Positions 1-5,673 of a stretch of DNA of 6,912 bases are shown here, in pieces. Under the pieces are notes generated by a model. That model had not been told where the DNA came from. It saw only the letters and a list, made by a program, of their open reading frames with translations, and made no database searches. Source of the stretch: an uncultured Porphyromonas sp. (GTDB lineage Bacteria; Bacteroidota; Bacteroidia; Bacteroidales; Porphyromonadaceae); the NCBI RefSeq assembly GCF_915070105.1, contig NZ_CAJZFJ010000091.1:1-6912 (forward strand). Direction: 5' to 3'. Within the stretch, counting starts at the first letter, position 1. Every line of letters begins with the position of its first letter. The position numbers and the translations under genes are program-made.

Positions 1-1
1 C

Positions 2-127
2 CTGCCCCTAGGCAACGAGCGTCGTATCCGTGAGAAGGAAGATGCTGCCAATGCTAAGACGAATGCCTTCGCTGGTCTGCGTGTCGGCTCGCTCACCGAA
101 GTGAAGACGAACGGTAACTGGGAATAA
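2..127 (+). CDS. C-terminal 41 codons of an unidentified protein (cut by window start)
   Basis: An open frame enters from the left edge and stops with TAA at 125-127, encoding 41 residues that end in NGNWE. The fragment is hydrophilic and charged (RRIREKED near its start) and has no membrane segment. I do not recognise the family. Its reality is supported by the junction: its stop codon shares one base with the ATG of the next gene (TAATG), a typical translationally coupled arrangement, and its codon use matches the neighbours. It probably heads or shares an operon with the DUF3822 and rsmD genes. The rest of the gene lies outside the window, so function cannot be assigned. Confidence 0.6.
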   Translation: MPLGNERRIREKEDAANAKTNAFAGLRVGSLTEVKTNGNWE

Positions 128-981
128 TGATCGATCACACCGGACACCTCTCTCTCACTATAGAGGAGGCTCCCTCACATAGCTTGTCCATCCGACCTAC
201 CTCGGGTGGACTTGCTTTTTCTATCACCGTCTGTGTGGAGCAGGAGGCGAACTTCACTTCCTTCCTGCCCTATGCCTCCATCGGTACGCCTATTGGGCAG
301 CAGATCGAGGAGCTGTACTATCAGAATGAGTGGCTTGCTTTCCCCTATGCTACCACTTATCTCTACTACGAGCCCCACGAAGCGGTACTTGTCCCCGAGG
401 AGCTCCTGACGCCTGGGCAGGAATCCCTTTGGTTAGCCCCCGATCGTGATCATGCTTCCGAGCGACTAGCCCTGCCTGAGAATCCCAAGGTTGGCCTTAG
501 TGTGGCACTCCTAGAGGAGGGTAAGAGCCTCGTCCTCTCGTGGGATCAGAGAGCCTATACCTTCCTCAAGCGTAGACACTCGACTCTTGAGCCTTTGCCC
601 TACTTCATTCCTCTGCTCGTACAGCGTAGAGCTGACTCGCAGAAGTCTCGGGGGCATGAGCTACTCCTCGTGCTCAGAGAGCAAGGGGTGGACTGCCTCC
701 TGCTCCTAGGTGGAGAGCTCATAGCCTTCAATAGCTATCCCATCGTGCGCCTCCAGGATGCCGACCAGGTGGCAGGCGAAGTGATGTTCTATGCCTCTAC
801 ACTCTGGCGACACTTCGGTCTCTCTAGTGTCAGCGATCGTATCCACATCGCCCACTCAGAGGAGGGAACGGAGGCAACGGTCGCCATCCTCAGATCTAGT
901 GCACAGAAGCTACGTGCCATACTCTCACGGTACGTAGGTGCAGTGAGCCTAGAACCCTATCGTGTCCTAGCACTGAGGTAG
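127..981 (+). CDS. DUF3822 family protein
   Basis: A 284-residue protein that I assign to DUF3822, a family of unknown function found mainly in Bacteroidetes. Visible support: the N-terminal pattern SLSIRPTSGGLAFSI (about residues 19-33), a central YYEPHEAVLVPEELL segment (about 80-94), a hydrophobic strand HELLLVLREQGVDCLLLLGGELIAFNSY (about 176-203), and its place directly before rsmD, where the family is often found. No signal peptide or membrane segment is seen, so it is probably cytoplasmic. It starts with an ATG overlapping the upstream stop by one base and ends one base before rsmD, so the three are likely cotranscribed. The reaction is unknown. The family has been likened to actin/ASKHA folds, which I cannot confirm here. 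The context hints at a link to rRNA or translation, but only by neighbourhood. Confidence 0.75.
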   Translation: MIDHTGHLSLTIEEAPSHSLSIRPTSGGLAFSITVCVEQEANFTSFLPYASIGTPIGQQIEELYYQNEWLAFPYATTYLYYEPHEAVLVPEELLTPGQESLWLAPDRDHASERLALPENPKVGLSVALLEEGKSLVLSWDQRAYTFLKRRHSTLEPLPYFIPLLVQRRADSQKSRGHELLLVLREQGVDCLLLLGGELIAFNSYPIVRLQDADQVAGEVMFYASTLWRHFGLSSVSDRIHIAHSEEGTEATVAILRSSAQKLRAILSRYVGAVSLEPYRVLALR

Positions 982-982
982 T

Positions 983-1543
983 ATGCGTATCATCGGCGGT
1001 AAGTACAAGCGTCGTCGCTTCGATGTCCCTAAGAGCTTCAATGCTCGCCCGACGACAGACTTTGCCAAGGAGAACCTCTTCAACGTCCTCCAGCACTACA
1101 TAGACCTCGAGGGCACTACGGCTCTTGATCTCTTCAGTGGTACGGGGAGTATCGCCGTGGAGCTACTCTCTCGTGGTGTCTCTCGTGTCGTAGCTCTTGA
1201 GCAGCGAAGGGAGCATGCTTCCTTCATTCGCTCGGTGGCTTGGGAACTAGGGGAGGAGACACACCTGCAGGTGCTGCAGGCCGATGTCTTCCGCTTCCTT
1301 CGTGGAGGCAAGACGCAGCCTATCTATGACTTTATCTTCGCTGATCCACCCTATAAGCTTAGTGAGATCGCCCAGCTTCCAGAGCTTATCTTCGGGGCTA
1401 ATCTCCTGCGTGAGGGAGGTCTACTGGTCGTGGAGCATCCTCAGCAGTATGACTTCTCCTCGCACCCACACTTTACCGAGCGTAGGGTGTATGGGTCTGT
1501 GAACTTCTCCCTCTTTTCCCTAGCGCAAGAGCTCCCCGAGTAG
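983..1543 (+). CDS. rsmD: 16S rRNA (guanine(966)-N(2))-methyltransferase RsmD
   Basis: A 186-residue SAM-dependent methyltransferase that in the known family methylates N2 of G966 of 16S rRNA in the small subunit. Visible motifs: the N-terminal MRIIGGKYKRRRFDVP and RPTTDFAKENLFNVL (about 1-36), which are RsmD hallmarks; SAM-binding motif I DLFSGTGS (49-56); an acidic residue E73 in VVALEQ, placed to bind the SAM ribose; D101 after LQA at the usual adenine-contact position; and the catalytic DPPY (121-124) of N2-guanine/N6-adenine methyltransferases. The C-terminal RVYGSVNFSLF is also family-like. Length is normal for the family (about 180-200). It begins one base after the DUF3822 stop codon, indicating coupling. 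No defects are seen. Confidence 0.95.
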   Translation: MRIIGGKYKRRRFDVPKSFNARPTTDFAKENLFNVLQHYIDLEGTTALDLFSGTGSIAVELLSRGVSRVVALEQRREHASFIRSVAWELGEETHLQVLQADVFRFLRGGKTQPIYDFIFADPPYKLSEIAQLPELIFGANLLREGGLLVVEHPQQYDFSSHPHFTERRVYGSVNFSLFSLAQELPE

Positions 1544-1598
1544 ATTGGCTATCCTTCCCCTCGGGTTCTCGTAAAGACGAACACTAACTATTGGTAAG

Positions 1599-2120
1599 AT
1601 GAAAGCACTTGTAATCTACTCGCACACCTATCCCGAGACAAGTGTAGCTGGTAAGGCCATCCTTGAGGTTCTGGAGGTCACCCCAGGCTTCGAAGTCCGC
1701 AATGTCGATACACTCTATCCCGACCTGAACAAGATCGACATCGCAGCCGAGCTGCAGGCTCTCTTAGAGGCGGACGTTATTATCTTCCAGCACCCTGTCT
1801 TTTGGTATAGTGGTACCTCAGCGCTCAAGCGCTGGATGGATGAGGTTCTTCAGTTTGGCTTTGCCTACGGAGATGGTGGAGATAAGCTACATGGGAAGAA
1901 GTTCATCCACTCCTTTACGGTGGGCTCTGAGGCTGCAGCCTATGTCGGTGAACTAGAGAGGGTCATCTGTGCTCCTTTCGAGGCCACTGCTAACTACTGC
2001 GGTATGGAATATGTCCAGGCCTTCCCGCTCTACGGACAATTCCCTCCCACGAACCCCAATGTAGCGCAGGAGGCCAAGGCACATGCTGAGAAGCTTGTGG
2101 CCTTTGTCCAGTCTCTTTAG
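1599..2120 (+). CDS. NAD(P)H oxidoreductase, flavodoxin-2 fold (copy 1 of a tandem pair)
   Basis: A 173-residue cytoplasmic flavoprotein of the NQO1 / MdaB / KefF-like family (Flavodoxin_2 fold). Members bind FMN or FAD and carry out two-electron reduction of quinones or similar acceptors with NAD(P)H; some act as ancillary subunits of Kef potassium efflux systems, but no kef gene is here. Visible motifs: the phosphate-binding start MKALVIYSHTYPE (1-13), the QHPVFWYSGTSALKRWMDEVL signature (64-84) that lines the flavin pocket, GDKLHGKKFIHSFT (94-107), and NYCGMEYVQAFPLYG (132-146). It lies 55 bases after rsmD; a separate promoter is not clear (a weak TATCCTTC at 1550-1557), so read-through from rsmD is possible. 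A strong hairpin follows at 2177-2227. The true acceptor cannot be told from sequence. Confidence 0.85.
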   Translation: MKALVIYSHTYPETSVAGKAILEVLEVTPGFEVRNVDTLYPDLNKIDIAAELQALLEADVIIFQHPVFWYSGTSALKRWMDEVLQFGFAYGDGGDKLHGKKFIHSFTVGSEAAAYVGELERVICAPFEATANYCGMEYVQAFPLYGQFPPTNPNVAQEAKAHAEKLVAFVQSL

Positions 2121-2176
2121 AGACGTCCCATACGTAGAGTTCCGCCCTGTCTACAGATAGTCTATAGGAAATAGAG

Positions 2177-2227
2177 AACAGAAAGAGCTCCCACTCGTAC
2201 ATGACACGAGTGGGAGCTCTTTCTGTT
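2177..2227 (+). terminator. Hairpin terminator after oxidoreductase copy 1
   Basis: A perfect 22-bp stem (2177-2198 with 2206-2227) and a 7-nt loop (ACATGAC). The left arm starts AACAGAAAGAGCTCCC; the right arm ends in the T-rich GCTCTTTCTGTT and is followed by TCTTC. It lies 56 bases after the stop codon of the upstream gene. Its loop-proximal core matches that of the hairpin at 3086-3136, with paired changes in both arms. A and T tracts at both feet would let it act in either direction, as fits an ancestor that sat between two convergent genes. Confidence 0.8.
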
Positions 2228-2260
2228 TCTTCATTAGGTCGTCCTTCGGTCTCTCCCTCA

Positions 2261-2345
2261 CTATCGGTCAATAAAAGAGGGAGAGCTATGGCTCTACCGA
2301 GGGATGAAGTCCCCCAACTATCTCCAGCACTATACCCATAGTTCA
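2261..2345 (-). pseudogene. Decayed 3' end of the GNAT acetyltransferase gene
   Basis: The + strand here matches the 3' end of the acetyltransferase gene at 3169 and beyond: CTATCGGTC against TTATTGGTC, AAAAGAGG in both, GCTAT in both, GGGATGAAGTC in both, CTCCAG in both. On the - strand it can be read as TSSLGRAIALPLL, against TSSHRKGIALPLFFDQ at the C-terminus of the intact protein, including a stop codon (TAG, 2261-2263) at the equivalent place. A one-base loss near 2271 and a shift near 2318 break the frame, and no start codon or upstream part of the gene remains. It is a by-product of the tandem duplication and cannot make a protein. Matching is convincing to about 2330 and fades after that. 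Confidence 0.75.
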
Positions 2346-2432
2346 GAAGAGAGGGAATCCACCAAATGTAGGGAGATACTTGCCTAGGTCTAGGCTCTGT
2401 GGAGAGGTAGGCCTCTGTTTCTTTGTCCCTAC
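2346..2432. other. Unexplained spacer between duplication copies
   Basis: Part of the 386-base gap between the two oxidoreductase genes. I see no open frame of note, no tRNA and no strong hairpin. It contains a short CCTAGGTCTAGG repeat-like patch (2383-2394). It may be further decayed acetyltransferase sequence or material gained at the duplication junction; a faint ATACTTGCC match (2376-2384, compare 3263-3271) slightly favours the former. Confidence 0.4.
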
Positions 2433-2464
2433 GTTGGGATTTATCGTGTGGTGAACTATTCTTC
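2433..2464 (+). promoter_or_regulatory. Possible Bacteroidetes-type promoter for oxidoreductase copy 2
   Basis: GTTG (2433-2436), a 20-nt spacer and TATTCTTC (2457-2464) approximate the Bacteroidetes consensus TTTG / TAnnTTTG. The predicted transcript start near 2471 would give a leader of about 36 nt. The -7 box has two mismatches in its TTTG part, so this is weak. The same -7-like octamer (TATCCTTC, 1550-1557) precedes copy 1 at nearly the same distance, but without a -33 match. Confidence 0.3.
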
Positions 2465-2506
2465 TTTCCTAGTTTTTATTACAGATGAACATAAGTAACA
2501 ATTAAG

Positions 2507-3028
2507 ATGAAGGTATTAGTAATTTATTCTCACACCTACCCCGAGATCAGTACTGCGGGTAATGCCATCCTTGAGGTCTTCAAGGCTACCCCCAACTTCG
2601 AAGTCCGTGACCTCGATGCCCTCTATCCCGACCTAAGCAAGATCGATGTCGCTGCCGAGCAGAAGGCCCTTGTAGAGGCAGACGTCGTTATCTTCCAGCA
2701 TCCCATCTTCTGGTTTAACGTCCCCTCGGCGCTTAAGCGTTGGATGGATGAGGTCCTGCAGCATGGCTTTGCCTTTGGGACAGGTGGAGATAAACTCCAT
2801 GGAAAGAAGTTCATCCATTCCTTCACCACAGCGTCTCAGCAAGAGTTCTTTGCTGGTGAGCTCGAGCATGTCCTCCGTGCCCCCATCCAGGCCTCCGTTA
2901 ACTACTGTGGTATGGAGTACGTCCAGGCCTTCCCGCTCTATGGACAGCTTACTCTCACGAACCCCAATGTAGCGCAGGAGGCTAAGGCACATGCCGAGAA
3001 GCTAGTGTCCTTCGTTCAGTCTCTATAG
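2507..3028 (+). CDS. NAD(P)H oxidoreductase, flavodoxin-2 fold (copy 2 of a tandem pair)
   Basis: A 173-residue paralogue of the gene at 1599, the same length without gaps and identical at about 129 of 173 positions (counted by eye). It keeps all family motifs: MKVLVIYSHTYPE (1-13), QHPIFWFNVPSALKRWMDEVL (64-84), GDKLHGKKFIHSFT (94-107) and NYCGMEYVQAFPLYG (132-146). Differences cluster at residues 108-131, where about half the positions change, and at 71-73 (SGT to NVP), both likely to border the acceptor pocket; the C-terminal third is almost unchanged. Both copies are open from start to stop, so both are probably functional. Unlike copy 1 it has a long upstream gap with a possible promoter of its own. 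It converges on the acetyltransferase gene and shares the hairpin at 3086-3136 with it. NQO1/MdaB-like activity is inferred from the family. Confidence 0.85.
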   Translation: MKVLVIYSHTYPEISTAGNAILEVFKATPNFEVRDLDALYPDLSKIDVAAEQKALVEADVVIFQHPIFWFNVPSALKRWMDEVLQHGFAFGTGGDKLHGKKFIHSFTTASQQEFFAGELEHVLRAPIQASVNYCGMEYVQAFPLYGQLTLTNPNVAQEAKAHAEKLVSFVQSL

Positions 3029-3085
3029 TACCCTATATGCTGGGGCTATATCCAGAGCTCGGCGTATAGTCTGTGTTGGACAGTG

Positions 3086-3136
3086 AAGAGCATGGGCTCC
3101 TACTCGTATCGCATACGAGTAGGAGCCCATGCTCTT
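3086..3136. terminator. Bidirectional hairpin terminator between convergent genes
   Basis: A perfect 24-bp stem (3086-3109 with 3113-3136) closed by a 3-nt loop CGC. It is followed by TCTT on the + strand and preceded by a run ending GTGAAGAG, so it has a modest T tract on the + side and a weaker one on the - side. It sits in the 140-base gap between the stop codons at 3028 (+) and 3169 (-), where one element can end both transcripts. It is the duplicated partner of the hairpin at 2177-2227; GGGCTCCTACTCGT here aligns with GAGCTCCCACTCGT there. Confidence 0.85.
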
Positions 3137-3168
3137 TCTTAGCTATGTAAGTCTCTTGTTCTACCCCC

Positions 3169-4191
3169 TTATTGGTCGAAGAAAAGAGGTAGTGCTATAC
3201 CCTTTCTATGGGATGAAGTCAGTCCAAGCAACTCCAGTACTTCGGCTGTAGAGCGAACGGGGGTACTTGCCCCCTCCTTCACTTCTGAGACGATGAGCTT
3301 ACCATCTCCTGCACAGTGATAGTGACCATTGTGCCTGGGGAGGACTTCATCCTCATAGTCAAAGTCAAATGCCAGCTCAGGATCACTCCTCAAGCAGTAC
3401 TGTAGGAAGGCGGGCATATCTAGGATACGTATCATCCCCTTGCTGAATGATCGGCCTCTTGCACTGGGGCGCAGATTGTAGGTGAATGAATTAGGGGGGA
3501 GAGCTTGCCCTAGCTTTCTTAGTAGTGCTTCACGTACCTCACGTGTGCCGAAGATTGCTTCTGCGGAATATCCCTCTCCTACCCAGACGACGAATATCGC
3601 TCCTGCAACCCTACCAGCCTGATCACGATACTCCTGAACGAGGCGATCTAAGTGGACCTCATAGTCCCTTAGGATCACCTCCCACATCCCCCGTGAGTGG
3701 GTCAGATGGGGCTCTACGATTAGCTCCTCGATGCCACAGAGGTAGTCGAGTAGGGTGGCGGCAGTGTAGTCGGGGTCTACTTCGTCCAGTACATCACGCT
3801 CGTCCTCGGTCTGCCGAGCATTAGGGAGTGAGGCATAGCCACCCGTACGCTGATAGTAATCCCATAGCCAGCCCTCGGCAGGAATGATTACCGAGAGCAC
3901 ATCTCCTCGCTCCTGCTCTCTACGCAGAGCCTCGGTGAGCAACCCCCTCATATACCCTCGCCCTCTATAGTCGGGGTGAGTGCAAGCAGCTAGGATATAG
4001 CCTGCCTGTATCGTTTCTCCTGCCTCTGAGAGGGAGAGCTGGGGGAACTGTAGGTGTGCGACCACCTTACCCTCTTCCCTGTGGAGTAGGGTACTCTCTT
4101 CCTGATAGACGTTGGCGAAGTAGCTGTCGAGGAATAGGTCATCATCCCCGAAGCAGAGTTGCCAAAGCGCCCGTGCTTCATCCAGTGCCAT
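3169..4191 (-). CDS. GNAT family N-acetyltransferase (Eis-like)
   Basis: A protein of about 340 residues with an N-terminal GNAT acetyl-CoA domain and a long C-terminal part, resembling Eis-like two-part GNATs common in Bacteroidales. GNATs move an acetyl group from acetyl-CoA to an amine; the substrate here is unknown. Visible: ALWQLCFGDDDLFLDSYF near the start (typical of this group), AACTHPDYRGRGYMRGLL (about 68-85) containing the R/QxxGxG/A pyrophosphate loop, IIPAEGWLWDYYQRTGGY (about 102-119), and SFSKGMIRILD in the C-terminal half. I choose the ATG at 4189-4191 because relatives begin close to this motif and it clears the upstream stop (4200-4202) by 8 bases. A GTG at 4213-4215 would add eight residues and overlap that stop. 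It is the last gene of a four-gene - strand run and ends at the shared hairpin. Its 3' end is duplicated as a remnant at 2261-2345. Confidence 0.85.
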   Translation of the reverse strand: MALDEARALWQLCFGDDDLFLDSYFANVYQEESTLLHREEGKVVAHLQFPQLSLSEAGETIQAGYILAACTHPDYRGRGYMRGLLTEALRREQERGDVLSVIIPAEGWLWDYYQRTGGYASLPNARQTEDERDVLDEVDPDYTAATLLDYLCGIEELIVEPHLTHSRGMWEVILRDYEVHLDRLVQEYRDQAGRVAGAIFVVWVGEGYSAEAIFGTREVREALLRKLGQALPPNSFTYNLRPSARGRSFSKGMIRILDMPAFLQYCLRSDPELAFDFDYEDEVLPRHNGHYHCAGDGKLIVSEVKEGASTPVRSTAEVLELLGLTSSHRKGIALPLFFDQ

Positions 4192-4199
4192 GTGTGGGG

Positions 4200-5123
4200 T
4201 CAATATTCCTTGCACTCGTGACGACGTACGGCGGCTATCTTCGGGAGGATCAGCTCGGGCTTGTAGGAGAGCTTGGCTCGGCGAAGGCCTTCTATGCCTA
4301 GGTCTTCCTCCCTATTGACATAGATGTATTGCTCGGGGATCGTTGAGGCAAAAAGCTTGTTGATCATGGTGAAGGCTCCATCGTAGTCCCTATTAGCCTT
4401 CTCAATGTGTACCCCGAAGGTCGTCCCATTGATTGGGGAGCCTAAGGTAAAGGCTACGATCTCTCCCCCTACTCGTAGAATTCCCCCTGAGAGCTGGAGC
4501 TCCTCGAGGTGGGTGAGGAGCCTTAGGATCACTTCCTGCTCCTTGTCCTCTCCTCCATCTTCGCTCTCGTGGTGCTCTAGCCAGGCTTGCTCTAGAGCCA
4601 TACACTCTAGAGCATTGGCGGGTGTGATGGGCTCGTAGGTGTAGTCGGGGTAGGTCTTCTCGAACTTGTTGATGTGGTTACGCTTCGACTGCAGAGACTT
4701 GCCCGATAGGGTCACCAGCCGCTCCCTGAGGTAGATGTAGTCGGCATTGCCCTCGTCCTCCAGGAAGGTGAAGGCCTCGGGGCAGTTCGACTCTAGGCGC
4801 TCTCTACAGGTCGGTGTCACGCCCATCAGGACGAGTGGGTATCCTCCCTCCTCGGTCTCTCTCCCTAGACGCCCGATAGCCTTACCCACACAGCCCTCTC
4901 CACGGGTAATGGGTACTAGGTAGGCAGGGTGAGAGCGCAGTGGCGAGGAGAAGCGTATGAAGAGGCTGTCATCCTCCACGCAGTAGCACGTCTCGTACTT
5001 GACTGCCCAGCCGTAGAGGTTGGCGAAGGCAAGGTCACAGATCTGCCCGTAGCTGTGTAGGGTGAAGGAGGTCACGATCTCCCGTGCCTCGGGGGTGATG
5101 GGCTTGAATAGGAGTCTACTCAT
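4200..5123 (-). CDS. DUF2156 / phosphatidylglycerol lysyltransferase C-terminal domain-like protein
   Basis: A 307-residue GNAT-fold protein of the DUF2156 (LPG_synthase_C-like, COG4866) group. Visible: DYIYLRERLVTLSGKSLQSKRNHINKF (about 128-154), a family hallmark with SKRNHI; GGILRVGGEIVAFTLGSPI (213-231); GVHIEKANRDYDGAFTMINK (237-256); and YVNREEDLGIEGLRRAKLSYKP (268-289), the typical C-terminal block. The family is related to the soluble aminoacyl-transfer half of MprF, but this protein has no membrane-flippase part, so lipid lysinylation is not implied; single-domain members have no firmly known substrate. It has no signal peptide. It starts 15 bases after the exporter gene at 5139 and is followed about 8 bases later by the GNAT gene. 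This acyltransferase pair is, as I recall, often adjacent in Bacteroidales. Confidence 0.85.
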   Translation of the reverse strand: MSRLLFKPITPEAREIVTSFTLHSYGQICDLAFANLYGWAVKYETCYCVEDDSLFIRFSSPLRSHPAYLVPITRGEGCVGKAIGRLGRETEEGGYPLVLMGVTPTCRERLESNCPEAFTFLEDEGNADYIYLRERLVTLSGKSLQSKRNHINKFEKTYPDYTYEPITPANALECMALEQAWLEHHESEDGGEDKEQEVILRLLTHLEELQLSGGILRVGGEIVAFTLGSPINGTTFGVHIEKANRDYDGAFTMINKLFASTIPEQYIYVNREEDLGIEGLRRAKLSYKPELILPKIAAVRRHECKEY

Positions 5124-5138
5124 AGGATGATGTTGTGA

Positions 5139-5630
5139 TTACTTGGCCTCGCCTCGGGTCATGCGGAAGGAGGCCTTATAGCAGATGAAGAGTGGGATAG
5201 CTACACCTACGCCTAGGGCGAACATCGTCAGTAGGGCGATGATCGCATTGCTGATGATCTCGGGTAGATACTGCTCATGAGCGACCTCTTGAGTACTCTC
5301 CATGAAGCGTATCATCCCCAGTAGAGAGCGGTAGGCGAAGCGTCCAGGGATCATAGGTAGCAGTGCGGGGAAGGCAAAGACCTCGATCGGGTAGCGTGCG
5401 TGGTAGGCAAAGACGACTGCTAGGAAGCCGACAAAGACGGCTGCGAAGAAGGTCGATACAGCGATGTTGATCCCCGCATACTCCATGAAGGAGAAGCGGA
5501 TGATGTTCCCGAAGAAGGCTAGGATAGGTACGTAGCGGAAGGCAGCCCGTGAGGGGTTACCTACGGCAGCGAAGCCGAGGGCAGCAAGTGCAGCGAAGAA
5601 GCCCTTCTCTAGTATCAGTAGTAGATCCAT
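5139..5630 (-). CDS. Threonine/serine exporter family protein, C-terminal-half subunit (ThrE_2-like)
   Basis: A 163-residue membrane protein with four or five hydrophobic segments (about 5-24, 33-47, 52-75, 82-98 and 126-150). It matches the smaller ThrE_2 (DUF3815) half of ThrE-type transporters: an AAVGNPSRAAFRYVPILAFFGN segment after the first helix (21-42) and a conserved FPALLPMIPGRFAYRS (86-101). ThrE of Corynebacterium is a single long protein exporting threonine and serine from the cytoplasm; many bacteria split it into two genes as here. The partner is the gene at 5674, ending 43 bases upstream. The C-terminus KASFRMTRGEAK is basic and probably cytoplasmic. The substrate is inferred from the family only. 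Confidence 0.85.
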   Translation of the reverse strand: MDLLLILEKGFFAALAALGFAAVGNPSRAAFRYVPILAFFGNIIRFSFMEYAGINIAVSTFFAAVFVGFLAVVFAYHARYPIEVFAFPALLPMIPGRFAYRSLLGMIRFMESTQEVAHEQYLPEIISNAIIALLTMFALGVGVAIPLFICYKASFRMTRGEAK

Positions 5631-5673
5631 ACTCTAGGTGAGGATTAGGGGGATGGTCGGGTAGGGGAGAGAA

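Larger units (their letters stand above)
1550..3250. repeat. Ancient tandem duplication, period about 908 bp
   Basis: Two diverged copies lie head to tail: the left spans about 1550-2345, the right about 2457-3250. Matching landmarks keep one offset: TATCCTTC 1550 / TATTCTTC 2457 (907), AGACGAAC 1575 / AGATGAAC 2483 (908), oxidoreductase start codons 1599 / 2507 (908), hairpin centres about 2202 / 3111 (909), and the acetyltransferase stop codon 3169 against its decayed counterpart at 2261 (908). The unit therefore carried a gene, its terminator and the 3' end of the convergent gene. The right junction is blurred: matching fades beyond about 2345, and 2346-2432 resembles nothing else in the window. 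Substitutions through both coding copies show the event is old. Confidence 0.85.

Noticed and set aside
2177..2227. MITE or insertion-sequence end
   Set aside because: There is one hairpin per duplicated unit, each at the same distance after the same gene, with no target-site duplication and no transposase. Co-duplication of a terminator explains it better.
1990..2271. Open frame of 93 codons on the - strand across the hairpin and the oxidoreductase 3' end
   Set aside because: It runs through a perfect terminator hairpin and antisense to a conserved gene, and it reads in a different frame from the acetyltransferase remnant. No homology is recognised.
2633..2992. Open frame of 119 codons on the - strand
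   Set aside because: It is wholly antisense to the second oxidoreductase; the first copy shows no matching long antisense frame of this extent.
4189..4215. GTG start at 4215 for the GNAT gene
   Set aside because: It adds eight residues that relatives lack and overlaps the upstream stop, while the ATG at 4191 puts the conserved LWQLCFG motif at the usual distance. It is not fully excluded.
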